Below the pieces are notes generated by a model. It saw only the letters and a program-made list of their open reading frames with translations, did not search any database and was not told the DNA's origin. Shown piece by piece: positions 48,391 to 57,778 of a stretch of 64,000 nt of DNA (positions are counted from its first letter, which is position 1; every line of letters starts with the position of its first letter). The position numbers were made by a program, and so were the translations under genes. Source of the stretch: JAWKTV01 sp041398905 (GTDB lineage Bacteria > Planctomycetota > Planctomycetia > Planctomycetales > Planctomycetaceae); contig JAWKTV010000009.1 in assembly GCA_041398905.1 (NCBI GenBank), positions 62,001 through 126,000 on the forward strand. The letters run 5' to 3'.

Positions 48391-49439
48391 CTACTTGCTG
48401 AACAGGTAATGCGCGACGAACCACTCACGTCCCTGTTGATATCCAAACAGCTCCGCACACGCCATGAAGAATATCCGCCACCGCTGTCGCCAAACGGCCC
48501 AGTCTTCTCCGTATGCCTGCCGCAGCAGTTGATCGACCTCCGCCGCGCGATCGTCCATCGTCTTCAGCCAGGCGTTGGAAGTGCGTTCATAATGCTCGCC
48601 AGACCATCGCCAATGATCGATGAGCGTGAGCTCGTTCTGATACCTTGAGAGCAAGTGGTCGCTGGGCATCATCCCGCCGGCGAAAAAGTATCGCGTCATC
48701 CAGTCCGACGGACCGGTGTCGAGGAAGAGATAAGGTTGCGAGCGGTGGCAGAAGAGATGCACGAACAGCTTGCCGCCCGGTGCCAGCCATTCCGCGATTC
48801 GGCGGAGCAACTCGCGATGGTTGCGCATATGTTCAAACATCTCCACCGACACCACGCGATCGAACTTCCCGGCCGCGAGGCCGGATGACGCTGGCGAGAA
48901 GCCGTTCATATCCGCGGTGACGACTTCCACGTTGGACAGGCCCTGCTCCTTCGCGCGGTTGGTGATAAACTCGCGTTGCGGTCGTGAGTTTGAGACTGCG
49001 ACGATGCTCGAGCGCGGGTAGTGCTTCGCCATCCAGAGCGTCAGCGAACCCCACCCGCAGCCTAGCTCGAGTATCGATTGCCCGTCCCGCAGGTCGGCCC
49101 GTTCGCAGGTGATCTCAAGGGCCGAGTCCTCGGCCTCGCCGAGATCGCGAGTCTCCCGTCCCCATTGGCAGCAACTGTACTTCAGCCTGGGCCCCAGCAC
49201 CGCCCGGAAGAACTCGGCGGGGACCTCGTAGTGCTGCTCGTTCGCCCGCTCGGGCACCTCTGCAACCGGCCCTCCGCAGCAGTCGGTCAGGAACTGCCGC
49301 AGCGCGCTCCTGCGCGCTTCCGAACCCTCCGCCGGCAGGGACCGCAGCCGCGCGCAGCGAGCAGACGGCGGATTCCCAGCCGGATGAGCGAGTCCGGGAC
49401 CCATCCCCGTTCGGCGAGTCGCAACAGTGAACTCAACAC
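48391..49439 (-). CDS. Cyclopropane-fatty-acyl-phospholipid synthase-like methyltransferase 1 (one frame break)
   Basis: Starts at the GTG at 49439, four bases after the stop of the second synthase gene, with GAGGTGA upstream. The first residues (VLSSLLRLAERGWVPDSLIR) are in one frame; a missing base near 49347 shifts to the frame carrying the rest. SAM-binding motif ILELGCGWGSLTLWMAKHYP, VSNSRPQREFI, VVSVEMFEHMRNH and the C-terminal QNELTLIDHWRWSGEHYERT place it in the CFA-synthase superfamily; the YFFAGGMMPS stretch differs from the canonical FPGGxLPS. It may use a methyl group to modify an unsaturated chain. Confidence 0.87.
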
Positions 49440-49443
49440 GGCT

Positions 49444-50770
49444 TCACCTCACGCGGCTCCAGACGAACTGCCCCACGCCGACCGCGCGTTCCAGAAAAGC
49501 ACCTTCGCAATAGCAGAGATAGTAATCCCACAGGCGAATGAACCGGTCATCGAAGCCCAGTCGTCGGACCTCATTCAGGTTCTCCTGGAATCGCTTCCGC
49601 CAGGCCCGCAGCGTCAAGGCGTAACTCAACGGAAACTCGAACGACTCGACCGGTTCGAGCCGGCCCGTTGTTTCGGCACAGGCCCGCATGCGGCTCGACC
49701 GACGGCAGGTGACCGCCGGGAAAACGTACTTCTGGATGAAGTCGACCGATCGCAGGTAATTCGCATAACGATCGTCCGGAATCGTGATCGCCTGAATGAG
49801 CATCCGCCCGCCAGGCTTGATGAGCCGGGAGCAGGTGTCGAAGTACAGCGGAAGATAACGATCTCCCACCGCTTCGATCATTTCGATCGAGACCAGGTGG
49901 TCGAACGCGTCGAATTTCCCCGGCAGATCGCGATAGTCTTCAAACAGCAGGGTCACCTGATCCCGCAAACCTGCGGCCTGGATGCGGTCAACCGCGTACT
50001 GCAATTGCTGGCGCGAGATGGTGGTTGTCGTCACCTGGCAGCCGTAGTGCCGTGCCGCATGCTCCGCAAACGCCCCCAGCCGGTGCCGATCTCGACCAGG
50101 CGATCACCCGGCCGCAGCCCCAGTGTGCGGCAGGCCCGGTCGATCTTCTCGATCGAAGCCAACTCCAGCCGCTCGAACAGGTCGAGTCGGTTGTCGCCAG
50201 CCGTTGCAGACTCCAGCGTCTCGGCATCGACGAACAGACCCGACGAATAGGTCATCGTCGGGTCGAGGAACAGCTTGAAGAACTCGTTGCTGAGGTCGTA
50301 GTGCGCGCGATGTTGCGCCTTGCGCCGCGTCGACTGTTGCGTGCCACCCAGTGCATCATGCGCGCGGCGGCGAGCGCGACTCGCGACCACAGTCCGTCTA
50401 TGGCATCCGGCTGGTCGAGGTTGCGGCAGAAGATGCGGATCAGCGTCACCAGGTCGTCCGTCTCCCACAAGCCCTGCAGGTATGCCTCTGCGGCACCCAG
50501 GCTGCCGCCAAACGCCAGTTCACGGAAGAAGCGGCGGTCATGGACGGTGACCGTCGCGCGCAAGTCGTCTCCATCGGGATATCCGACTTCGTGTTCGCCG
50601 CTTGACGGGAGCCGCAGCGTGATCCGGCCCCCGCGGAGCTGCGACAACTGCCGCAGCACGCCCCGCTCCAAACGTGAAGCGGACGCGCGAGCCGCGTGGG
50701 GACGATGCGCGTGCGCCGGCTCGCTGGGAGCGGTCGAGCTATTGTGGTGAGAGGACGGTTCGCGAGACAT
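49444..50770 (-). CDS. Cyclopropane-fatty-acyl-phospholipid synthase-like methyltransferase 2 (four frame breaks)
   Basis: About 440 residues. The N-terminal SCP2-like part (GDDLRATVTVHDRRFFRELAFGGSLGAAEAYL) is followed, after frame changes near 50330 and 50070, by AHYDLSNEFFKLFLDPTMTYSSG, the SAM motif LVEIGTGWGAFAEHAARHYG (restored by adding one G to a G5 run), VSIEMIEAVGDRYLP and the C-terminal FDDRFIRLWDYYLCYCEGAF. Two compensating breaks near 49717 and 49703 hide the conserved FPGGHLPSV motif. It is canonical for the CFA synthase family. Part of the FAD oxidoreductase-DUF1365-synthase cluster. Confidence 0.88.
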
Positions 50771-50836
50771 GGTGAGTTAATATCGATGCTCAATCGATCG
50801 GGTTCGTGCTGACGCGGCTGATGGTCGAGACCTCGG

Positions 50837-51708
50837 TCAGTTCGTGTCAGCGCTCAAGTGACGAGGGTGCGGTACAAACGGAACGCCCCGCCACCAGAGC
50901 TTCACGGCCTGCCAGTAAATCGCGGCTGCGACACGGAGGGCGATGCCGGGGTAACGCAACAACAGCGAGGCGAGCGTTTGAGAGCTGATCGACTTTCGCT
51001 TCAGTAGCAGGGTGGCGTCCAGCCGCAACTCGTCGCCTTCGTAATCGTCGATCTGCACGGAAAGTCGCTCCCCGGGGGCCGACACGCGCCAGACATAACG
51101 CATCGACATCGGCAGGAACGGCGACACGTGCATCGCTTTGGAATGCACCGCGCACGATCCGCGCGCTGGGCCCTTCGGGACTGTACCGTCCTGTCGCTAC
51201 GGTGGCATCGAGCACATAGCAGCACCGCTCGCCCCAGGGGGTGTTCGTGACTTCAGCGACAATGGCGTCCAGCGTGATGCCATCGGGCTGGTAGCAATAG
51301 AACAGGCTGATGGGGTTGAGTACATACCCGGCGAAGCGAGGTTGCGTGAGGAGTCGCACCGGACCCGCCGGGCGTCGCCCCAGATGTTGGCGGACCACCT
51401 CACGCACGGTATCAGCCAGCGGTTCCGCGGTCGCCCAGATGATCCTCGCGGCGGAACGCAATCAGGTTGCGGCGCTCGTTGGACCAGAGCCAATAGTCGG
51501 AAAAGACGGTGTCCAGCTCATCGAGGTCCAGATAGAGCAGCGCCACTCGATAGCGAAACTCGCGGGCATGCGTCCCGAATCGCCGGTGTCGCACGACACC
51601 CTCGTACACGCAACTAACGCCCCGCCCGTCAGCAGACGGCGCACTCGCACGCATCGTCGCTGCCTGAGGCGGAGCTGGCGGACTCGATGAGGCTGGCTCG
51701 CTAGGCAT
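50837..51708 (-). CDS. DUF1365 family protein (two frame breaks)
   Basis: Segments in three frames join to one DUF1365 protein: CVYEGVVRHRRFGTHAREFR, FSDYWLWSNERRNLIAFRRE, then after a break near 51430 ADTVREVVRQHLGRRPAGPV, LLTQPRFAGYVLNPISLFYC and EVTNTPWGERCCYVLDA, and after a break near 51145 KAMHVSPFLPMSMRYVWRVS. The ATG at 51708 is a possible start, but the upstream FAD oxidoreductase frame reads straight into this gene without a stop, so a fusion is possible. DUF1365 is nearly always next to CFA-like synthases and FAD amine-oxidase-like proteins; its activity is not established. Confidence 0.83.
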
Positions 51709-53043
51709 CGTCCACCCCGTCGGTACGGCGGTCCTGCCGTGTTCGAATCCACTCTTTTCGGCAGCAAACAGCTCCGGACTTGCGCTGGTGGCAGTCGTCG
51801 ACCATGACGGCTGCATTCCGAACGCCCGGCAAACGGCCAGTGCGCTCGCCACACCATCCTCGTGGAATCCGTTGCCCCAGTAGGCTCCGCAGTACGACAG
51901 TCGGCCGTGTCGAATCAACTCCGCATGTCGCTGCTGGGCCGCTGCCCGGCCGTTGTGAAGACGGGATGGCTATACTCCCATTGCCCCAGCACCTTCGCGG
52001 AGTCGACCTCGGCTTCGCCGTTGAGCGTCACGCAGTAGGTCGACTCGACGTCGAGCCGCTGGAGGATGTTCATGTTGTAGGTCACCAGCGGCCGGGCTTC
52101 GACACCCTCTGGCAGCAGGTAGTTCCAGCTCGACCAGGCTTTCCGCCGGCGGCAGCGTGGATTGATCGGTATGCAACTGTGCGATGTTGTGGCCATACGG
52201 GAAGCTCGTCAGCAGGTCGCGTTCGGTCTCGGTCGGCTGATCCAGCAGGGCCAGCGCCTGATCGCTGTGGCAGGCCAGCACGACTTCATCGAATGACTCG
52301 CCGCCATGTTGATGCAGGATGCGGACCGTGTCACCTTCGCGCATCACGCCCCGCACCGGGCAGCCGATCCGCACCTCACCCTTGAAGCGTGTGAGCAGCC
52401 GGTCGATGTACGTCCGCGAACCGCCGACGATCGTGCGCCACGTCGGGCGATGATTCACACTCAGCAGCCCGTGATTGCGGTAGAACTCCAGAATGAAGCG
52501 GATCGGGAAGTCTTCGAAGGTTGCCATCGGGCACGACCAGATGGCCGCGCCCATCGGCAGCAAGTAGTGTTCGGCGAACGAGTGCGAGTAACGCTCCGCC
52601 TGTAGAAACCCCCGCACGGTCATTTCGGCCGGCAACGACTCCTCGCCGCGCCGCGACCAGCGATTGAACCGGAGGATGTCGGCCACAAGCCGCAGGAAAC
52701 TTGGGCGAACAAGGTTCCGCCGCTGAGAGAACAGCGTGTCCAGCGACGATCCGGAGTACTCCAGTCCGCATCGGTGACAACGTACGCTGAAGCCCATCGT
52801 CGTCGGCTGTGACTTCACACCCAGATGGTCGAGCCAGCCGATGAAGTTCGGATACGTCCAATCGTTGAAGACGATGAAACCGGTGTCGATCCGAATCGTA
52901 CCGCGTTCGTCGGCGACCTCCACGGTATGGGTGTGTCCACCGAGTCGGTCATCCGCCTCGAACAGGACGACATCATGCGCCTGCGCCAACTCGGAAGCCG
53001 CAACCAGGCCAGAGATTCCGGAGCCAATTACGGCGATGCGCAC
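51709..53043 (-). CDS. FAD-dependent amine-oxidase-like oxidoreductase (two frame breaks)
   Basis: The GTG at 53043 opens RIAVIGSGISGLVAASELA, the dinucleotide-binding fold, followed by FEADDRLGGHTHTVEV. The family signature MGAAIWSCPMATFEDFPI and LACHSDQALALL are present. Breaks near 52130 and 51935 shift to the frames carrying VEARPLVTYNMNILQRLD, VLGQWEYSHPVFTTA and RLSYCGAYWGNGFHEDGVAS, the typical C terminus. No stop separates it from DUF1365 in the last frame; the true end is probably near 51800. First gene of the lipid cluster, likely a fatty-acyl desaturase or dehydrogenase acting before the methyltransferases. Confidence 0.86.
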
Positions 53044-53292
53044 TGTCAGCGACCCATCATCAGAACAAGCAGACCCATGACACACCGCCAGACGACCGCC
53101 CCGCCGGCTCCTTATCGTAGACTGACACTCACGCATGGCCAGCGGAGATCGCCCCGGGCGGCTTGCCGGCGTTATTGCGGCGACCGCCGTCCATTAACTT
53201 CATCGAATTGGCAACACCCATGGCGGCCGCTTATGCTGCGGTGGCGCGGACCATCTTCCCGCCGTGCAACACGTTGATGAGGCGAGGCCTGC

Positions 53293-53916
53293 ATGCGGCA
53301 GCCGCTCTTCACGATCGGGCACTCGAACCATTCGCTGGCGCATTTCATCCTGTTGCTGCGTCGCCACGGCGTTACCGCCGTGGCGGATGTGCGATCGACC
53401 CCCTATAGCCGCAGGCATCCGCACTTTCGGCAGACCCAACTGGCGGAGGCCCTGCACGCGACTGTTGACATTGCCTACGTCTATCTGGGACAGCAACTCG
53501 GTGCGCGGCCGGACGATCCTGAGTGCTTCAACTCCGACGGCCAGGTGTCTTACGCGCGGCTCGCGAGTTCGTTGAGCTTCCGCAACGGCATTAAGCGCGT
53601 GCTGACAGGGGCCGCGAACCACCGGATTGCCCTGATGTGTGTGGAATGGGACCCACTGCAGTGTCATCGCGGCATCCTGCTCGCGCCGCGGCTTCGCCCC
53701 GAGGTACCGGGGCTTTATCACATCGGTCCCGATGGTGAGCCCGAGACCTTTGAGGAGGCCGAAGCCCGTCTGCTGCGGATGCATCATCTTCCGGACCACG
53801 GGCTGTTTGACACCCATGCCGAGCTGGTGCTGTCGGCGTATCGCCGGCAGGAGGCGGCGATTGCGTGGCGGAAGGGGGGCAAGGCGGAGACCGAACCCGG
53901 CGCAGAAGACTGCTGA
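53293..53916 (+). CDS. DUF488 family protein
   Basis: 207 residues. MRQPLFTIGHSNHSLAHFI, AVADVRSTPYSRRHPHF and the Cys-containing CVEWDPLQCHRGILLAPRL (usually CAEKDPLTCHR) define DUF488. The C terminus has a helical extension with a Lys/Glu-rich tail. Function unknown, though a nucleic-acid or DNA-repair-linked role has been suggested for relatives. It diverges from the FAD oxidoreductase gene across a 250-base spacer. Confidence 0.92.
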   Translation: MRQPLFTIGHSNHSLAHFILLLRRHGVTAVADVRSTPYSRRHPHFRQTQLAEALHATVDIAYVYLGQQLGARPDDPECFNSDGQVSYARLASSLSFRNGIKRVLTGAANHRIALMCVEWDPLQCHRGILLAPRLRPEVPGLYHIGPDGEPETFEEAEARLLRMHHLPDHGLFDTHAELVLSAYRRQEAAIAWRKGGKAETEPGAEDC

Positions 53917-54164
53917 GCGGGATGGCTCGGAGAACGAGAACCGGCGCCGACGAACGTCCATGAACGCAGACGTGGACACCGGGCCCGCCGAGCGCATTGG
54001 CGGGCCGTGCCAACATGCTCGACCGGTCTGTCGCCCCCGGTCCCACGGACTGCCGGCCCGCGACGGGCAGACGGCGGAGGCCCCGCGATCCTCGACTGGA
54101 GAGTCCCTGGCATCCCATTTGAGACTCGTTCTTCAACAGGCTACACAGCAGGCGTGGTGCCCCG

Positions 54165-54341
54165 TCACTCCGCCTGGATCGCCTTGATCTCGGCCTCGAT
54201 CTTGGCGATCTCCGCTTGCAGGCGGGGGACTTCGTTGGGGTCGTCGGGCTGCTGCTTGGCTCCCGCCAACTGCTGTCGCAAGCTCGTGATCTTCTTGCGT
54301 GCGGCTTCGATCTGCTTCTGTTGCTTCTTGTTCAGCGCCAT
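54165..54341 (-). CDS. 58-residue charged helical protein
   Basis: Too short for the usual cutoff but a good candidate. It starts ATG-GCG at 54341 and reads MALNKKQQKQIEAARKKITS, then a Gln/Lys-rich helix, a PDDPNEVPRL turn and a final helix ending IEAEIKAIQAE. The two charged helices with a Pro-containing turn look like a helical hairpin. Codon use and composition fit a real gene. It is divergent from rpsB; the spacer holds the rpsB promoter. Confidence 0.7.
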   Translation of the reverse strand: MALNKKQQKQIEAARKKITSLRQQLAGAKQQPDDPNEVPRLQAEIAKIEAEIKAIQAE

Positions 54342-54380
54342 GTGAGTTCTGTCGGAATTCAGGGGGTGAGGACTATTGGT

Positions 54381-54409
54381 TTGACCGCTTCAGATTGAGT
54401 CGATAAGAT
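54381..54409 (+). promoter_or_regulatory. Predicted sigma70-type promoter of rpsB
   Basis: TTGACC (54381-54386), a 17-base spacer and TAAGAT (54404-54409), placed 46 bases before the GTG start of rpsB. It matches the consensus at five of six and four of six positions with ideal spacing. Confidence 0.65.
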
Positions 54410-54454
54410 TCGCCGCTCGGAATTTGCGTAGTAAGTGTCTCCGGAGAACCGAAC

Positions 54455-55207
54455 GTGGCGGACATTGTCGTTAAGGACATTCTGGAAGCGGGTGTGCATT
54501 TCGGCCACCGCACAAGTCGCTGGAATCCCAAGATGCGCCCGTATATCTACGGTCGCCGCAACCAGATTCATATCATTGACTTGCGTGAAACGGTCCGTGG
54601 CCTGCTGCGGGCTCGGAAGTACCTTGCCAAGGTGGCCTCCCAAGGGAGTCTGATTCTGTTCGTCGGTACGAAGCGGCAAGCTTCGAAGGCCGTTCAGCAG
54701 ACCGCCGCCGAGTGCGGCATGCCGCACGTCAGCGAGCGTTGGCTCGGCGGTATGCTGACCAACTTCCGCACGATTCGCAATCGTCTGAAGCGGCTTGAAG
54801 AGTTGGAGCACCTGCAGTCGACGGGTGAGTTGGATACGTACTCGAAGAAGCAGCAATCCCGGCTGCTCCGCGAACTGCGGAAGGTGAAGCGGAACCTGGA
54901 CGGCATTCGGAACATGAATCGCCTGCCCGAGGCGATCGTGGTGATCGATCCGACCAAAGAGCATAACTGCGTCGCCGAGGCCCGCTCGCTGGGCATCAAA
55001 GTGGTGGCCTTGATCGATACCGATTCCGATCCGGATCTGGTCGATCTGGCGATCCCCGGCAACGATGACAGCATGCGTTCGATCCGCATCATCCTCCAGC
55101 ACTTGGGGAAGGCGGTTCAGAGCGGTGCCCAGGTTGCCCCGCGAAAAGCGGAAGATCATCAGAAGCCCGGCGAATCCGATCCCAAGGCAGTGCCCAACAT
55201 CAGCTAG
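54455..55207 (+). CDS. rpsB: 30S ribosomal protein S2
   Basis: 250 residues from a GTG start with GGAG upstream. Family marks: DILEAGVHFGHRTSRWNPKM, YIYGRRNQIHIIDLRETV, FVGTKRQASKAVQQTAAECG, ERWLGGMLTNFRTIRNRLKR, and PEAIVVIDPTKEHNCVAEAR followed by GIKVVALIDTDSDPDLVDLA. Part of the small ribosomal subunit head. tsf follows 160 bases downstream, the usual pairing. Confidence 0.98.
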   Translation: MADIVVKDILEAGVHFGHRTSRWNPKMRPYIYGRRNQIHIIDLRETVRGLLRARKYLAKVASQGSLILFVGTKRQASKAVQQTAAECGMPHVSERWLGGMLTNFRTIRNRLKRLEELEHLQSTGELDTYSKKQQSRLLRELRKVKRNLDGIRNMNRLPEAIVVIDPTKEHNCVAEARSLGIKVVALIDTDSDPDLVDLAIPGNDDSMRSIRIILQHLGKAVQSGAQVAPRKAEDHQKPGESDPKAVPNIS

Positions 55208-55263
55208 GCGTCGGTGGGCGGTCATGTTGGTTCGACCGCGATCCTAGAGAAGTATGAACTCAC

Positions 55264-55304
55264 GAGGCCCGGCGGTGTCCCATTCGATGCACCGAGCGGG
55301 CCTC
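55264..55304 (+). other. Stem-loop in the rpsB-tsf spacer
   Basis: Outer 8-base stem GAGGCCCG (55264-55271) with CGGGCCTC (55297-55304) and an inner CGGTG/CACCG pairing. ATTTGC follows, so it is a weak terminator or attenuator that could set the rpsB:tsf ratio. Confidence 0.5.
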
Positions 55305-55368
55305 ATTTGCTCGCAGACCGGTCCCTGGCGTTGACCGGTACAGGGAAAGTCCACAGGAGATTTACGAA

Positions 55369-56199
55369 ATGGCCGAAGTAACCGCAGCAGCCGTCAAGGC
55401 GCTTCGCGATCAGACCGACATGCCGATGATGATGTGCAAGCAGGCACTCACCGAGGCCGGCGGCGACATGAATCAGGCGGTCGAGATTCTCAAGGAGAAG
55501 GCCGGCAAGCGGCTCGAGAAGCGAACCGACAACGCCACCGAAGAGGGCCGCATCTTTGTGAAGGTCGCCGAGGGCGGCACCCGTGCGGCGATGGTGGAAG
55601 TGCAGTGCGAGTCCGCACCGGTCGCCAGCGGCGAGCACCTCGCCGGCCTGGGAAATGGCCTGGTCGAACAACTGCTCAACGGCCCTGGTGCCGCCAGCGT
55701 CGACGAACTGCTGAGCCAGTCCGCCGGTGATGAGACCTACAAGCAGCAACTGGAATCGTTGGGCAACAAGATTCAGGAGAAGATGGTCGTCAACCGCATC
55801 GTGCGTCTCGAAGGGCCAGTCGGTTCCTACGTGCATCACGACGGCAAGACGGCGTCGCTGTTCCAGGCGGACGGACAGCCGAAGAGCCTTGATGTCCAGC
55901 GTGACGTGGCGATGCATGTCGCGGCGATGCAGCCGGCAGTCACCAATGTCGCCGATGTCGACCAGAAGCTGGTCGCCGATGAGCGAGCGAAGCTGGTGGC
56001 CGAGGCGAAGGCGTCCGGCAAGCCGGACAACATCGTCGACAAGATCGTCGACGGTCGAATGAAGACCTTCTATCGTGACGAAGCCGGCGTGCTGGTCGAG
56101 CAGCCGTTCGCCAAGGACGACACCAAGTCGGTCGGCGAAGTGCTCAAGGCGGCTGGCTGCGGTGCGAAGTCCTTCGTGCTGTGGCGGGTCGGCAAGTAG
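55369..56199 (+). CDS. tsf: Elongation factor Ts
   Basis: 276 residues, with AGGAG upstream of the ATG. It starts with the EF-Tu-contacting N-terminal domain (AAVKALRDQTDMPMMMCKQA, LTEAGGDMNQAVEILKEK). The core domains follow (RIVRLEGPVGSYVHHDGK, MHVAAMQPAV) and the C-terminal DETKSVGEVL-like region reads DDTKSVGEVLKAAGCG. The usual GMMD..K of other EF-Ts proteins reads MPMMMCK here. A terminator follows the stop. Confidence 0.97.
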   Translation: MAEVTAAAVKALRDQTDMPMMMCKQALTEAGGDMNQAVEILKEKAGKRLEKRTDNATEEGRIFVKVAEGGTRAAMVEVQCESAPVASGEHLAGLGNGLVEQLLNGPGAASVDELLSQSAGDETYKQQLESLGNKIQEKMVVNRIVRLEGPVGSYVHHDGKTASLFQADGQPKSLDVQRDVAMHVAAMQPAVTNVADVDQKLVADERAKLVAEAKASGKPDNIVDKIVDGRMKTFYRDEAGVLVEQPFAKDDTKSVGEVLKAAGCGAKSFVLWRVGK

Positions 56200-56226
56200 T
56201 CGACCGGCGCCGATGATCGTGTTCCA

Positions 56227-56267
56227 TCAGCCCGGCCGACCATGTGGTCCGCCGGGCTGAGTTTGTT
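56227..56267 (+). terminator. Terminator after tsf
   Basis: A 10-base stem (56227-56236 with 56251-56260), whose loop can form a second small hairpin, followed by GTTTGTTTG. It lies 28 bases after the tsf stop. Confidence 0.75.
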
Positions 56268-56377
56268 TGCAGGGGACGGTTCCCGTCGCGGAGACTGCCA
56301 GTCTCCACCAGTCACTCCCCACCGTGCCGGCGCTGGCAGCGTCGGCGACATGCTGTCGCCCCGGAAGGTCCACTGTC

Positions 56378-56958
56378 GTGATCTTCATTCTCGATAACTA
56401 CGATTCGTTCACCTACAACCTCGTGCAGCGGCTGGGCGAGATCGACGCATCCCTCGATCTGCGGGTCGCGCGCAACGACGAAACGTCGTTGGAGGAGATC
56501 GCCGCCGCCCGGCCTGAGCGGATCATCATCTCGCCCGGACCGTGTACGCCCAAAGAGGCGGGCCTGTCGCGCGACGTGATTGCCCAGTTCGGTCCGCGGA
56601 TCCCCGTGCTCGGCGTCTGCCTGGGGCACCAGTGCATCTCGGACGTGTACGGTGGCGAGGTGCTGCGGGCGCGCGACTGATGCATGGCAAGACCTCGCTG
56701 ATTCATCACGACGACAGCGGCATCCTGAAGGGGCTGCCCAATCCGTTCGAGGCGACGCGGTATCACAGCCTGATTGTGCCGCAGGCCACTCTGCCGGCCG
56801 ACCTCGTGGCGTGCGGCTGGACTCGTGACGCCGGCCAGCCCGAAGAGTTGATGGCGCTGCGACATCGCCAATACCCGATCTTCGGCGTGCAGTTTCATCC
56901 GGAGAGTTTTCTGTCCACCGATGGAAGCCAGCTCCTGCGGAATTTTCTCGCAGTGTGA
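56378..56958 (+). CDS. trpG/pabA: Anthranilate/aminodeoxychorismate synthase, glutamine amidotransferase component (one frame break)
   Basis: GTG at 56378 begins IFILDNYDSFTYNLVQRLGE, the classic start. Next are RIIISPGPCTPKEAG and the nucleophile motif GVCLGHQCI. A stop appears at 56678-56680, but one added C near 56674 gives VLRARRLMHGKTSLIHHD and continues to FGVQFHPESFLSTDG, which holds the catalytic His/Glu. The composite is about 193 residues, the normal size. It supplies ammonia to TrpE or PabB; neither partner is present here, so trpG cannot be told from pabA. Confidence 0.93.
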
Positions 56959-57135
56959 GACAGATGGCGATGGTGACGGTCAGCCACCAAGTCGGGCAGT
57001 CGGCGGAGGCAGGCGGACTGCGGTGTGTCGATTGCAGCGGATCGCGCGGAACGCCACTATTTATGGGGTACATGTCCCCCGCTGTGCAACTCTCGGCAGC
57101 GAACAGTTCAACTCACCTCACGATAACACGGCGCC

Positions 57136-57768
57136 ATGGGTCGAGTCACCTTTTTCTCCGTCGATGGACTCGAGCGGGGCCAGGTCTTCCAGGATCTGGA
57201 GACGCCCGTCATGATCGGGCGTGAAGAGGACAATCACATTCGCCTCAACGATGAGCGGGTGAGTCGTTGTCATGCCCGCGTACAGGAGCAGCAGGGCAAG
57301 GTCATCATCACGGACCTGGACAGCACGAACGGCACGCGGGTGAATGGGCACCCCGTCACGGTGCACGTCCTGCAGCCCGGCGATCAGGTGCTGCTGGGAC
57401 GATGCCTGCTGATCTTCGGTAGCGAGCAGCAGTTGGAACAACTGGCCGATGCGGTGTCGGCTGCCGGGACCGGGCGGGAGACCCTGGCCGCCAATCCCGA
57501 TGAGGATGAAGCTCTGCACTGCCCCACGATGTTCAACGGTCCTCCGCCGCTGCCAGCGGACTTGAGCGCCTTGCAAACGGCTGAGGCGGCGGACCTCATC
57601 GCTTATCTGCACTCGGAACTGCTCGGCTGCCTGTATACGCTGCAGGCCGACAAGAGCGGCGAAGCGCGGCAGCGGGTGCATGTTTCCACCAGCGGCTGGC
57701 ATCGGCTGCAACGTCTGCAGATTCAGATGGCCAGTTACCTCAAGCAGATCTCCGATCCTGCGGAATGA
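57136..57768 (+). CDS. FHA-domain protein
   Basis: 210 residues. The N-terminal FHA domain has the expected motifs: VMIGREEDNHIRLNDERVSR, CHARV, DLDSTNGTRVNG and LQPGDQVLLG, which bind phosphothreonine. The C-terminal half is helical and unassigned. It is close to the RluA-type gene, whose start lies 10 bases after this stop, so the two are probably co-transcribed. A partner kinase may be any of the Ser/Thr kinases common in planctomycetes. Confidence 0.9.
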   Translation: MGRVTFFSVDGLERGQVFQDLETPVMIGREEDNHIRLNDERVSRCHARVQEQQGKVIITDLDSTNGTRVNGHPVTVHVLQPGDQVLLGRCLLIFGSEQQLEQLADAVSAAGTGRETLAANPDEDEALHCPTMFNGPPPLPADLSALQTAEAADLIAYLHSELLGCLYTLQADKSGEARQRVHVSTSGWHRLQRLQIQMASYLKQISDPAE

Positions 57769-57778
57769 TTGTCCTGTC

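Noticed and set aside
51741..51750. GTTCGAATCC resembling a tRNA T-loop
   Set aside because: The flanking bases cannot form the T stem or acceptor stem, and the site is inside the DUF1365/oxidoreductase frame.
56378..56958. Two separate short genes instead of one amidotransferase
   Set aside because: The first ends just after GGEVLRARD and the second contains the catalytic HPES; one added base joins them to a normal TrpG/PabA.
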